Of a stretch of 64,000 bases of DNA, positions 43,241-57,200 are shown piece by piece. Made by a program: the position numbers and the translations under genes. Below the pieces are notes generated by a model. It worked only from the letters and a program-made list of their open reading frames with translations. It made no database searches and was not told the origin of the DNA. Location of the stretch: assembly GCA_934047225.1 (NCBI GenBank), contig OW204000.1:18246001-18310000 (forward strand). Direction: 5' to 3'. Source of the stretch: Ypsolopha sequella (Eukaryota; Arthropoda; Insecta; Lepidoptera; Ypsolophidae). The first letter of the stretch is position 1. The number at the start of each line of letters is the position of its first letter.

Positions 43241-43678
43241 CTTGGAAATTCGACCTATTCCTTGAAAGGAGTTATACTAGTGATCGTTTCCAACAAATTG
43301 AGCCCTATTAAATAGGAGCCGAAAATAAATGGTCTCCAAGTTACGGAGGTTTTAAGATATTTTTCTAACTTTCAGACTGGTACCAAAAACAAATAATTTA
43401 AAAATTACTACTCTCTCGGCACTTATTTGTTATTTTTCTGATTTATGATACATGAGGGATTATTTATAAAAAAAAACATGCCCTGAATTCCTATAATCTC
43501 AGAAATAAAAGGTCTTAAATGGAAAGAAGACCTTGTTTACTTTGTAATTTTCGCAATATCGACGTTTTTTATCTGAAAGAAAATTATCATTTTCGACCCC
43601 TAGCTGATAGGCATTATTTGTTGGAATGGAAATGACCTCTGGTCTAACTCCTTTCAAGGAATAGGTCGAATTTCCAAG
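43241..43678. mobile_element. MITE with CTTGGAAATTCGACCTATTC ends
   Basis: Terminal repeats of about 35 bp: CTTGGAAATTCGACCTATTC at the left and its exact complement at 43659-43678. The match continues through CTTGAAAGGAGTTA. Non-coding interior. Confidence 0.8.
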
Positions 43679-43856
43679 ACATACCTATATTGATTTTTCG
43701 TATTGAAAACCTATTGTGAGCACTCCTTATATTCCATAGCTTTTGTTTGATGAGGCTAAGTTACTCCACTTTACATCGCATCGCAAACTGTAAAAAAAAA
43801 AGTCGAGTGACTGATATTGCGAGTGAAAAATAATACCGGAATAGCCGTCCTGCGGG

Positions 43857-44079
43857 CCTATTATGTATCTCTAGTTGCCAACTGGACTGGGTGCCTATCA
43901 TCAAAAACATAAATATACTATCGAACTCCGATTGTCTAAGTATATGTTCGCAATTGAAGTGACGGCACAGTTCGTTAATAGTTCAATACCCACTAAAGGC
44001 AATTTTGAAATTTCTGTTTTTATCTATGTTTTTGATGATACGCAACCAGTTCAGTTGGCAAACAAAGATACAGAATAGG
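43857..44079. mobile_element. MITE, TATCATCAAAAACATA family, copy 2
   Basis: Same family as 4457-4679, inverted; ends CCTATTATGTATCTCTAG and AAGATACAGAATAGG. Confidence 0.65.
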
Positions 44080-44181
44080 GGGGCAGGTATTATAAAATAA
44101 AACAAATCGACTGCAGATTTTTCTATTGCTATTATTTTTGTATATACAAATATATTTACAAGATTAAAATAAATATAAGTT

Positions 44182-44574
44182 TTAAGAGCGGTATCGCAGC
44201 CGGATTGTGAAAAACCCGCGTTTTTCTAATTAATCGAAATAGAACACTTAAATTCAAAATTCACTCAATAGTTATTCAACAAAACCTTATTACCTATGTA
44301 TTGTGTATGTTGCTATCGCAAAGTTTCCATTGATTTCTGTAAATCAGAATTTTAAAAATATTGAATTGAAAAGTTTTGTAATTCTAATTTACAGAAACCA
44401 ATGGAAACATTGCGAATGCAGTATACACAATACATAGGTAACAAGGTTTTGTTGAATAACTATTGAGTGATTTTTTAGTGTAAGTGTTCTTTTTCGATTA
44501 ATAGAAAAAGGCGGGTATTTCCAAAGATTTAAATCTTTGGGTATTTCACAATCCGGCTGCGAAATCGCTCTTAA
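44182..44574. mobile_element. TTAA-flanked TIR element, medium form
   Basis: TTAAGAGCGGTATCGCAGCC at the left and the complement at the right, as in 16278-16906. The right arm carries an 18-bp palindromic insert between GGGTATTT repeats (44513-44546). Confidence 0.75.
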
Positions 44575-44652
44575 CAGGGCATTTTGGCACGTTCTGCACT
44601 TACTGGTACCTATCCAAGTATTTATATCTAATATTCACATGCATAAGCAAGC

Positions 44653-44802
44653 AGTGTAACACGACTTAACTTATTTGACTGGACTAACCTTATTTTACGC
44701 GTCCTGTCTTTATCTTTTCAATAAAGAAAGAAAAAGACAGCACGCTTAAATAAAGTTTAGTCCTATCAAATAAGTTAAATTGTGTTATACCGAATCGACA
44801 CA
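44653..44802. mobile_element. Fold-back MITE related to 10348-10506
   Basis: Arms TGTAACACGACTTAACTTAT and the complement, central TCTTTCTTTATTGAAAAG-type hairpin. Confidence 0.6.
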
Positions 44803-44877
44803 ACTATTAGACTGCCTAAATAAAACTTAATACAAAGCTTAATAACAATTTTGGTCCCATAATGCCTATGATAAATT

Positions 44878-45259
44878 AATTTTCAATGCAAGTGCTCGTA
44901 AAGGCCCACTTTTTATGCATCAAAACCGAACAGAAAGTCGATTATTTTGCCCTAGAGGGCTTTATTATTTTTTTTTTATTTATTTACTATGGTTGGCTAA
45001 CCTGCAGCCTTTCATGTGTACCATAAATGTTATACTTTTTTTTTCCACTGTTTAACGGCTCTGGATACAGTCCTTTTGAGCCAATCATAATTTAAAGTTC
45101 ACAAGATTGTATTTGTTTTATTTCCTCACACTATGCATTGAAAAACGTAGTATGATACACGGGCGTAAGAGCAATAAATTACTCGGTTACGTTTAAAACA
45201 CTCGCTACGCTCGTGTTTTAATTTATTCCTTTTCGCCCTTGTGACATAAACTACTATTA
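44878..45259 (-). mobile_element. Hairpin-headed dispersed repeat, copy F
   Basis: Same family as 662-1050 and in the same orientation. The palindromic head lacks the AATCGTCCTCGT segment present in copy A. It ends about 25 bp beyond the Mpv17-like stop codon, within its 3' flank. Confidence 0.8.
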
Positions 45260-45283
45260 AATAATAATTTCTACATAAAACAT

Positions 45284-48200
45284 CTATTTCTTATCCTTAA
45301 CAGACTCAACAGTTTTCTCTCTTTTCAAGAAGCACAACACATTGATCCATAGGAATGAAACTGAAGCCACGTAGACCACTCGAAGGTGGGGGGGTATCAG
45401 TGAGAAGTTGATCGTCTGACCAGGGATCCAGAAAGCTTGATTGAACATAAAGCTTTTCCAATACTTTGCCCGAAGCTCTTCGAAGACGTCCTCTCTCCGC
45501 TCCAAAACGCCCAGAACTAAAAGTAAAATATAGATAGATAGATAGATATAACATTTATTTCCCAAAAACACGACACATACATACAAAAAACAAAGTAGAA
45601 CTTAAATAAAAGAAAAAAAAAAGTTAAAACACAAAAAGAAAGTCAAATTTATCCTAGTGGTATGAGTGTCGCGACAAAGAGGAAAAGGCTCCGACTCAGC
45701 ATAATGCCGCAAACCGAAATCTGCGACGCTGTTATTCTGTCGTCACCTGCAGAGAGCCGCACGAATTCCATCAAGAGTGGACAATTACGGTGTTACTACA
45801 AAACGGTGTTTAACTTTAGACAGTGTTTAAATCTGTTGCTGTCACTCTTTTACAATATGAAAGAAAAGGCGACAACAACAGATTTAAACACTGTCTAAAG
45901 TTAAACACCGTTTTGTAGTAACACAGTTATTGTTTATTTAATGTGTAAATGTGTATGTGAGTATAATGGTTGTGTGTGTAATTTGTACATGAGTAAGTAT
46001 AACAATTTTGGGTACATATATTAAATAAGAGAATGTCCTGACTGACAGGTCTATCAATGCCCGGGCCAGCTGATTGAACCTAGGAACATAAATTTGGACT
46101 GTGGGTTTCATCTGCGACACGCAGACATCCCCAAGAGATAAAAATATAGTTGAAGCTTTATCATTGTTGGCACTTAGTTGAATTTACTACACATTATTTC
46201 TAATAAAACATTATATACAGTCAAGATCACAACAAGCTATACAAGTATACACATTGGATTTTGTACCTATCTTATATCCTTCAGTATAGGAGGTACTGTA
46301 GTACTGCAATTGTATAGCTTGTGGTCTTGACTGTACCAATTTGTACCGTACCTACAAGTTTTTCATTAGACATAATGAATGTAAAGTAAAACAACAGAGT
46401 TTAACTGGTATGCATTTTTAGGTATTAGGTCCATACATATGAAATCGGCGTTTTGTTAAACTGGCCACTTTGATCTCAAATATCTGGCGTTTGGCTAAGA
46501 ATTCCAAATTAAAATTTATTTCATATTTAGGCTTGTGTATTTGTTTTTCGAATTTAGTGATTCTTTTGTTTTCAAGCCATTTGATTTTTCTTTAACATCG
46601 ATCGGTCTGTTTGCAATATGGAAAATTTAAAATAACGCGTTATTTACGAATTCGAGTTCCACCACTACACCAACACTGTAGAAACAGCATGGAGAAGTTT
46701 ATATACACATAATTTAAGTCACATGTACATACTGTTTATATATTTTGTTGTCTAAATGCAATGTTTTAGAACTAACTCAAAAGTTTTGTACAGTAATAAG
46801 TGGGAAAAATTATCGCATTTATTCACATTATTGCTATGAATATATTCTGAGACAAAGAAACTAAGCAACAAATAATTCGTTAACGAAACCAACTAACATG
46901 TGTAGAATGCCGCAAGGAGGATCGGTGTCATGAAGAACTGGTCGGCTGCTACCTTCGTGGCCACGGTCTTCATGGCGGTGCCCACGAATTTTCTGTCCAG
47001 AAACTTGTACCTGGAATCATAGAAAAATTTAGGGATTACTAGACTAATATATCGTCGCATCTCGGACTAGCGAGGGTGTCAAAAGCGTTCCGAGTTCCAA
47101 CAGAACACTAACTGAAAATCAGCGCGGTGGCTTGAAAGGAGTTGAGGACCCTTTTCACTACCACAGCACTTTTATGATTTTTTTTTCGAGTTATTTTTGG
47201 TACGAAGTTTCCTATCAATGTATAGGTAAATTACTGCAATATAGACACGCAGCGTGCGCGTCAGTAGCGGAAGGAACTCCGTTCTAACCGGATGTCCCAC
47301 GACTGATCTTGTAATTTTTTGTTATAGTATTTGTGTATTAGTGTGATATGCTGTGGAATTGAAATAAAGACCTCATCTCATCCTATTTTATCAAACATTG
47401 GAATTGTTTTTCCGTTGGCTTCTTGATGATTGAAGCATGAGAAAGGTGTCAATGACTTATAATTATAATAGGTACCTATGAAATTGCCAAAATTTTCTCA
47501 CAGATTCATTAGTTCATATTTTCTGTAATTCAATAGCTATTTCCATGGTTTGGTTGTTATTTCAAAGTTGATTTCAAGGTTTTACATCTACGTTTTAAAT
47601 TTTGTTGTTATTATCAGTTTGACAACTAAAATTTTATTTTCAAAAACAGTTCGTCCTAAGTGCCATCAGTTTCCATGATAAGATTCGTAATGATTTTTTA
47701 CAGCTGACACAGTTCAAAAATTAAATTTAATGTTGCTCATTTAAACACAAAAGAAATTATAAAATTTGGATTTGTCGTTCCTAAAAAAATGTTTGGTTTC
47801 TAAGACGTATTTTTTTTTTCTGATGCCTTGATGATGATGTTTGTTGCATATTAGCTAATTTTAAACATGTACCTTTGTACCTACTACATACATCTTTACA
47901 TTTCAGCCCCTGGATTTGTAAAAAACAAAAAAAATTTCGCACTAAGTTAGGGCTTTGTCTATGTAAAGCACCTTGCATGATATATATGCTAAATATACTT
48001 ATATGCCATACGCCTCAAAAATATTGAAATTCCAATTTACAGAAACCAATTGGAAACTTTGCGATGGCAGCATACACAATACATAGATAATAAGGTTTTG
48101 TTTAATAACTATTGAGTAAATTTTTAATGTAAGTGTCCCGTTTCGATTAATTAGAAAATGGCGGGAGTTTCACAATCCGGCTGCGAAACAGAAGATAGTT

Positions 48201-51200
48201 TCCGCAAAACCATAATTTATTCTTCCTGGTTTGAAGAATCTAGCAATAATACAAAAAAAATAAAAAATATGTATTTCTTTCGAGAATATAATACACACTC
48301 ATATCGAAACAGAATCCTCAGAAATCATTTCAATATTAAGAAAAAAAGTGCCAAAGATGGCTCTAAAAAAAGTTTTCAGGTAGAGGTTTAAGTTAATAAA
48401 GTAAAAACCCGTTAATATCATTTATGGATTAAATTCTGTATAAACATTATTAAACTTTTAACAGGACATATATTTCACAGCACCTTTGCTTTTTTTTTTA
48501 ATAATATTAGTGAAAAAAGTTGTCATTTTGACTTTTTTACAGAATCCGTCCCCCTCGCTCTGCCGGTCTTTCCGCACGGAGTGCAAGCGGAACCTATCCT
48601 CTTAACAGAAATATGGTATATGCCATATCGATAATTGTTAAGTCGCAAACGTATACAATCGTTACATTTCATAAAATAAATGTACATAAAAGCCAATTCT
48701 GAAGGCTTTAATTTTAGTTATAGTGCTGTCAAAGCTTAAAATTTTCCAAAGAAATTTAGCTTCTAACGCTAACTCTTAGGGACTATTTTGTATCGAAGAA
48801 AATTTTGTTTTGACAGCACTAAAACTAAAATTAAAGCCTTCAGAATCGGCTTTATTACCTTCCATCGGAATATGTATAATAATATGAAGTATTAGAAGTG
48901 TCGTCATAATGTTTCATTTACCAAAAATAGAGGGTAGGCGCGTAAACAGAGCTGCCGACGGACACTACCCGCACTGCAGCTGCGAAGTCGTATTCGGGCT
49001 TCTCGGGCTGGAATGTAAACAAAGTTAATTATTACAGAGGGGCTGGCCAGAGATATTCCGAGTGCCAAGAGAGTATTTTAATTTCGGACTATGTTATACA
49101 AATCCACCAATAATCTCATTTGGTTAATTTTTTTATATCTATTGTAAAGCAATCTTGTTATCAATACCGATAGACTTCTATTTAAGGCGATATGCGAAAA
49201 AAATACGGGTGTTTCTTTTCTGTATATTTCATGAAATACACGGCAAAATTTTAATAAATTTCTGGTATATGCATTTTGACTATATAATCTAGGGTGTTAA
49301 AATTGGAAAACATGTTTGGATACATTTTCCACGGTTGAAATGGGGTCTTTAAACACACGTTTCTCCTCATTTGACGAATAGGAATCCTATACAGAACTCA
49401 AACATATTTTATTAGGTGTGTTTCAACAATATCTAGAGATTTGATATTTGAAATTTTGATAGCTATTTTAGTTTTTTTAATAAAAATATAAAACTGACAT
49501 TTTTCCCTTTTGCCCTGAATCCGCCCCTCTCGCACTGACCGTGTTTTCGCTTGGAGTGACAGTGACAAAAATAAAATTCGCATAGCCTCTTAACTACATT
49601 TCTGTTTTGTAGTGAAACTGACCAATCAGTATATTCGATAGATAGGTATTATCACTGTAATGCGTTACGCAATAATCGACTTCATCGATATGACACTACT
49701 CAAACATACTCTATTTGTTTTAATTAGATCACCATTCATAACCACGTGACATGTGTTTGCGTACAGAGAAATGTGCCCATTGATAAAAATAGATATCTCA
49801 ACTTGGAGTGGTAGATACTGACTGAAAATATTCCAGTATTTCGCCAGATTTATCCAAGGGTAGCGTGGCCGAGCGGTCTAAGGCGCTGGTTTAAGGCACC
49901 AGTCTCTTCGGAGGCGTGGGTTCGAATCCCACCGCTGCCATTATCTTTTTGTGAAATATTCCCAAAAAGACATTTAATTTTATATAGTTTACGATTTCTT
50001 GACAAGTTTTCATTGCACTCGAGCGTACATAGGATTTTGCCCACGTTGTCTACCCATAGGTCTTTTTGTTTCATCATCAGAATTTATCGATTTTTAGCAA
50101 CGATATTTAGGGATAAATGGTGGATTTTGCGTTTCGATTGAGAAAGTTATCTCACACAGTAAGGGCCCGCGTTTCATTAATTTAATTACTCGACCTTGGT
50201 ACCTGAGGAGGAAAGGGGGGTTTAAAAACGATTATACACTTAACCCGAAAAAAATGCTCACAAATGGTTTATAAACATCTACTTCATTTGAATTTTGATC
50301 AAACAGAGAACCTGTTGAAAGTTGAAACTTAATTGGTTTTAAGTCTTTTTGCTATTGCTCTCTATGGAATGATTAGGACTTACATAACTTCTACACACAC
50401 CTTAACATACTCATCTCTCTCACTCATTTACTCACGATACACACACCCTAAAACACACGCTTCATTTATTTTAACTTTTAGTATAGGCTTTTTGTTTTGT
50501 TTTTATTTAGTTTAATTTATTTTGATTTCCTATATATATATTTGTCACCTTTTGTTTGCATGGGATTTTTGACACTGTTACCCTAAGTTTCAAGTTTACT
50601 TAGATTAGGGAACAGGGCTACTCCCTTAGTACAGCTTAGATTATAATTATGTAGAAATAAGTAAAGTTAATAAGTTGTTAAATATAAGTAAGTTGTTAAA
50701 GATTAAATATTAAAGATATTAAAGATTAAAGATATTAAAGATATTAAAAAACGTGGAGGGGGGGAAGAGCCATTCTAATATGTATACGTAATAATATATA
50801 TATTTTTTATTCTCATTGCACACAGAAAACTTAATTAAAGCCGTGCTTATCTCAATAATGAGATTTCTTCCAGCTAACCAAGGATGATAGGGATATTTGA
50901 TATAAGTAAGATATTCATATTGTGCACGATAATGCTTATACAGAAACAAGATTAAATTAATTAATGGTTAAACAAACTTACCTTTGTGACGTTTGACCAT
51001 AATTATACGAGACGTTACATCCGAAGAGATTTATATTCACTAGGTAGTACACTGTTCGATGTACTAGGCATCACACAATATTCAGAGCAAGAAGTTTAAG
51101 AATTCAAACACTGATTTGACTTCTCCCTCCTTGCAGCGCCCTCTATTGTCCCGCGCTCTGCTGTCATTATTTCAGAGTAAGTAGTCACTTTGTATTTCGC

Positions 51201-54200
51201 AAAAAAAATATTTGGGTTACTTTTTATAGAAAAGTATAGGGGATATGGGAGGGTTCCTAAATCTCTTCGGATGTAACGTCTCGTATAATTATGGTCAAAC
51301 GTCACAAAGGTAAGTTTGTTTAACCATTAATTATACTTCGCCGTTACATCCGAAGAGATTTATATTCACTAGGTAGATGTTTAGCGCCTACGCTTTTTTG
51401 CGAAATAGGAAAAAACGCTTTCAAACACAGATTATTAGAAGAACCACTTTGTATTCAAGATAAATAAACTATAGACCGTAAAAGTTATTAAATCTTTGCA
51501 ATATAATTCCGATCTCTTAACTTATTATAGTTTTTCTTAGTTACTTAACAATCAAAAACGGCCTCCGCAAAAGCCTCTTGTTAGAAATAGATTTGTTATA
51601 TTGTTAGAGATAACGGGACGATTATAGAACTTTGCAAAGACCAGTGAACTGTCAGTCCAGCCTGCGGATTTTTTTACTACATCTATATAGACACCCCTCT
51701 ACGACGAGCTGCCGAAGTAGAGGCATGACGTGTACTATGAGCGGAGAAGACTTCCAAGTCAATACCACTCTCACGCATAGTATTTTTGATCCACCTACTA
51801 ATTGTCGACGGAGTAGCATTATGTATAGGCTTCATAGTAATAAAAAAAAAGACGGTTCGTATTAGAATCTGTCCTTAGACTTTTTGTGATCTCGTGGTAT
51901 GACATAAGTGCTTTTGCCGGACATACCTCTGGCCTATTAGTAAAGTAAGGTATAATAATCCGAGGTATTTGACGATCGGAATCTGAGGTTTTAATTAAAT
52001 CATTAACAACAATTTCTATATTAATATGAGTAATTTTAATATTCGCTAATGTAATAAGGGACAACATCTGGGCTCGTTGTCCAGTGGACAAAGCGATCAG
52101 AGTTGCGGTCTTTTTAGTAATTTGATCTAAAGGAAGATCCTCGTTTGGAAAAAAAAATTGTGACGTGATCTAGAATCAAACTCCGATCCCAGATACTCTG
52201 GTATTTTGGAAAGCATGGGCGTGATCGAAAAAACTCCCTTAATAAATCTAATAACATTATTATTTTCACTAAAGTCTTTACCATTATATTAGAGCTAGTC
52301 CGAAGTAAATTAGTTATTCGCACGCTAATGTTAAAAATAAAGGATACCACGGCTGGCTCGGCCAGTAGGGAACAACAATTATACCTTTGGCTTCATCATT
52401 TACTACTTTACGTAGGCATTTCAATATTAGCGAGAAAGGTGGAAATGCGTACAAAATTCGTGTGGATCTCTCTTCCACGATATATAAGTATTACATTTAG
52501 TATTCAAACGCGAGGCAAATAAATCTATATCGGGTTGTCCGAATTTCTTTACAATTCTATTGAATGCAGTCTCTGCGAGACTCCATTCGGTGTCAATGTT
52601 AGAGCGTCTGGACTCTTTATCAGCTTCAACATTCTCTTTGGATTTAATATAGGAGGCAAAAATGTGGAGTCGACGTCTTTCACACCACTGCCATATATCG
52701 AAGTTAATATTATTTAAATAATCATGATGTACGCCGCCCATTCTATTAATATAAGAAATCGCTACCATGTTGTCTATACGTAATAATATTTCTTTGTTAT
52801 TTAATTTACTGGCGAAGCATTGAAGTCCTATGAAAGCGGCTTTTAATTCTAAAAAGTTAATGTGGTATTTGGTTTCCGTAGTGTCCCAAAAACCATTTGT
52901 TCGCTCCCCATTACACATTATTCCCCATCCAGTCAAACTCGCGTCTGAGAAAATCTCGAGGGAGTATTGCCCGTGACGTATTGGATTTTTGGCTTGCATA
53001 ATATTCTGTCTCGACCATTCAAAATCAGAACCTAGACTCTTACCTAACACCATCTTTTGATCGTAGTCATCATTACAATTCCTTAATGCTAAGAACTTTT
53101 CTCGTTCAAAGATTTTTGTGTAAAGCCAACTGTAAGCCAAGCCTTGGCAAGCCGAAGTAAGAGTTCCTAAGAATTTTGCAAACTCTGATGAAAATAGTTT
53201 TCTTTTGAGAAATATTATTAACGAGCTGTAATTTTTTTATTTTTTTACCTTTACTTAGAGGTAAGCCTTAGCTCATTTCGATTGAATCAAGTTCGGATCC
53301 CAGATACAAGCAGGACTGATTCGGTTTCATGTGGCTTTTTTCATTGCTAATAATGAAACCTAAGTATTTTAGTAATTTTGCTGTCTCAGCGACGCAATTA
53401 AGGCAGTCCTCATAATTATTACCCAGGCAGAGTATATCATCCAAAGAAATTACTAAAAGCAGACCCTTAGCTCTAAGGTAAGATATGACTGGCTTTAGTA
53501 ACTTAGTAAAAATATAGGGGGTTGAGCAGAGTCCGAAGGGAAGGCACTGAAATTCGTAGGTCTGATCAAATTTGAACCGTAAGAACTTTCTAGACGATAC
53601 ATCTACAGAAAATTAAAAAGTAAGCGTCCTTCAAGTCTAATTTGGCAATAAAAAACGATGGAGATATAAGTTTGGAAGCTGTCCTTATATTCTCCACCTT
53701 GAAATGTTGGGGCTCAATAAACCGGTTCAAGTTTTTTAGGTTTAATATAAATCTAAAACTGCCATCACTTTTTGGTGTAAGAAAAAATCTGGATAGATAC
53801 TGCCCCTGGGTATCAGGGCAAGGAACTATAGCACCAATCTGACATAACTTACTTATCTCTACATATAAATTTTTCTTTTCAATTTCAGAATATTCCGAAT
53901 TAGTCGGTTCTGCAACTTGAAAGACAGGATGGTTAAAGGCAACTTTATAGCCACTTAAAATTTGAAGAATAACTGGATCATTTGTGATACACTTCCAGTT
54001 ATTAACAAAATGTTTAAGTCTGCCTGCATGCCTAATTACCTCTAGTGACTCTTGTTCGTCAATTTGGGGCAAATCTTCGATGAGGTGTGGGGTCGATCGA
54101 ATGCTTGTCCCGGTCTCCGGAATGTCTGGATGTTGCTGCGGTTTCTGCTGCCACCCTGCCTGCCTCCGCGATGGGATTGACGGGGCGGCGCTCTCCAGAT

Positions 54201-57200
54201 TCCCGAATGAGGTCTAAATATCTTTGAAGGACCTGCTTCTCGGTTCCTCGGCTTCTTTACTTGCAAACCAGATTTTTCCGCTTTTTTAGAGGCCTTTATT
54301 TTGTCACCGAGACTTTCACTGAAGAGGGAGATATCCCTCTTTACCTCTTGTACTATGTTAAGGAATTTTTTATCTAGCAAAGGTGTTATCAACTTGCGTC
54401 TATTTAAAGTATTTTCGAAATGTGGATCTAGTAGCACCTGAGCTGTTGCTGCGCTTTCTCCAGACGTTCGTCTCTATTCCTAGCAGATTCTGTCAGTACT
54501 GCTGAAATCTCTGGGTTTAGTTTCGAAGCCTTGACGAGTGTGAAATTTTTGGGTATCAGTACCTTGTCAGTTACCTCTTCCTTCAACTCCTTATCCAACC
54601 CTTCGGTCAATATACGTCCCCAACGTTCAGAGACTTCCTGCTGGATTTTTGGTCCGAGTTCTTCATGCTTCCCTTTAGGATCGCCCAGTGCCTTCAAAAT
54701 ATCGGTTGGTGGGGTGGGGGGGGGGGGGTCGGCCGACGCTTCACCTGTCATATTGACTTCGGCATTTGCTATAGATTTCGACTGAAGTTCAGACTGTTCA
54801 GGAATCACCACAGTTGATCTCATATATCGATGATCATGGTTGTCTTCATAATCGGAGTATTGCATTGCGTGACTTGAGTCTAGAGTCCTTGACCTAGTCT
54901 CCCAGTTTTTTGTAAGAATGATATTACTGGTCATGATCACGCCATGACACGGGCTTGGAGCACCCTGATAGGGATTGTGATCACGTCACAATACAATATA
55001 ATATATAGTTTCGTCAACTATGATCTCGCCATAGTACTCAGAAAAAAAATTAACACGGCTTTGACTGTGATCTCGTCACAGTACTATACCTGAGAAAGCT
55101 GTTTTAATATCTAGGGAAGATGTACTATGATGCACATAAGAAACTCAACATCTCAGTATCATTGGAATAAAAATCATAGTTGCGACTATAATCTCGTTAT
55201 AGTACTAGATATGCAACGTTTTGTAACCCTTTTTGTTGTATGCTTATGTCTGGTACAAATACAAGTAAAGGTGGGTAAATGGAAATCATTTTCCCACGGA
55301 AGGAACCAAAACATAAAAAACATGTTTCAATTTACCAAATTGCGCGATCTAAAGACCTTCCAGGGATATATTTACGTTTAATTTTTATCGTAGCTATATG
55401 TTCCAATGTTATTTGTTTGCTATGAAATAGAAAAAACTAACCTTCATCGCTCCAACTGTTCTCGGAAGAATAGCTGCTTTTTCTCAATCGTTTTTCGAGA
55501 CGTTTTATTTTCCACCGTATGTAATCTCGATCCTCGTTGTGTTTTCCTTTCCCCATGCTAATAAACACCACACAATCACAAATTATATGTAAAAACTACT
55601 TTTCCAATGATCGGAAGAAAAAAAATACGATGTTGTGATGCCCGCACAAAGAAAGCGAATGACAGCAGAGCGCGGGACAATAGAGGGCGCTGCAAGGAGG
55701 GAGAAGTCAAATCAGTGTTTGAATTCTTAAACTTCTTGCTCTGAATATTGTGTGATGCCTAGTACATCGAACAGTGTACTACCTAGTGAATATAAATCTC
55801 TTCGGATGTAACGGCGAAGTATAATAGTAGATACATAATAATAGTTGAAAATATAATAATAAAGTACATAAAATTTACATTACATAATATATGTGGTAAT
55901 AATATTATATTATCTGTGGTAAGGTAACCTACGAATTATTATTCGTAGGTGGTTAGTAAATTTCGCCTGGGAGCGCGCCTCAGCCCTTTTGTTAGGGTTC
56001 CGTACCCAAAGGGTAACCAACGGGACCCTATTACTAAGACTCCGCGGTCCGTCTGTCTTTCCGTCTGTCTGTCTGTCCGTCTGTCACCAGGCTATATCTC
56101 ATGAACCGTGATAGTTAGACAGTTGAAATTTTCACAGATGATGTATTTCTGTTGCCGCTATAACAACAAATACTAAAAAACGGAATAGATGTATATTTAT
56201 GGGGGCTCCCATAGAACAGACATGTTTTTTTTTTTGCCGTTTTTATAGATAATGGTACGGAACCCTTCGTGCGCGAGTCCGACTCGCACTTGGCCGGTTT
56301 TATTAACACTTTTAAGCTTAATATTTCGCAAACGGAACCCTGGATCGAAAAATGGTCTTCTCACACCCCCAATGTTTTTAAATTACCTATCCAACGACAC
56401 CCCACACTAGGGGATAGACGAGAAAAAAAAACATCGCCACTTTACGTGTAGGGGAGGTACCCAAAAAAAAATCTTTTTCAAAATTTTACTGTACCACTTT
56501 ATTGGCGTGATAAATATGTATACCCATGCCAAATTACAGCTCTCTAGTACTAATAGTCTCTAAGCTAAGCCTCGGACAGACAGACAGACATGGCGAAACT
56601 ATAAGGGTTTCTTGTTGTTGACTACGGAGCCCTAAAAATGTTGCATATGTTGTCTTAAGAGTTGATAATTCATAATATATTTTTTTCAATATTTTTGATT
56701 TGGCCATAAACGAGGAAGTAGGCTATAGAAAGTACCCATTTGGCGATATTTGTGCCCGAAGTACGGGGATAGGGCTCGATCACGACCGAGCCGACGTTGG
56801 GGTAATAATCGTCCGAGTGTGGACTGTAATTGCCACATTTCACACTCGGAACCCCTCAGAGATTCATGTCGTGACTATATTATATGTGTTCGGAACAGAA
56901 CCGACATAAATTAGTATAGCAACACTTTGTGTAACTTTTGTTCTAGTTTACATTACTGACGGAACTCTATGTCGAATGTCTTCCGTTTGGGTTTGCTTCA
57001 AGTAACGTGGACAGAGCAATATTAAATATCTGTCAATATTAAATAAATTTATAATTAATCTAAATAAAAACCCTGAGCTATGTCAGTGTAGTGCTTCTAT
57101 TAAAGTAAATAAAATTAACAATAAATATCTATATAAAGCCAGTAACCTACGTATACAGCAATATTAAACATTTAGTGCACACAAAACCGAGAGATTTTAT

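Larger units (their letters stand above)
50960..55825 (-). mobile_element. DIRS-type tyrosine-recombinase retrotransposon
   Basis: About 4.9 kb. It has inverted terminal repeats (51013-51168 and 55659-55813) and unequal outer ends (TTAATGGTTAAAC at the left, GGCGAAGTATAA at the right). An internal complementary region (51259-51376) contains the complements of both outer ends joined together. Gene order on the minus strand is gag, RT-RNase H, tyrosine recombinase. DIRS elements replicate through circular DNA and integrate by the recombinase without target duplication, which fits the lack of one here. Frameshifts make this copy non-autonomous. Confidence 0.93.

Noticed and set aside
54531..54785. 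Plus-strand frames across the DIRS gag region
   Set aside because: Antisense shadows of the gag-like ORF.
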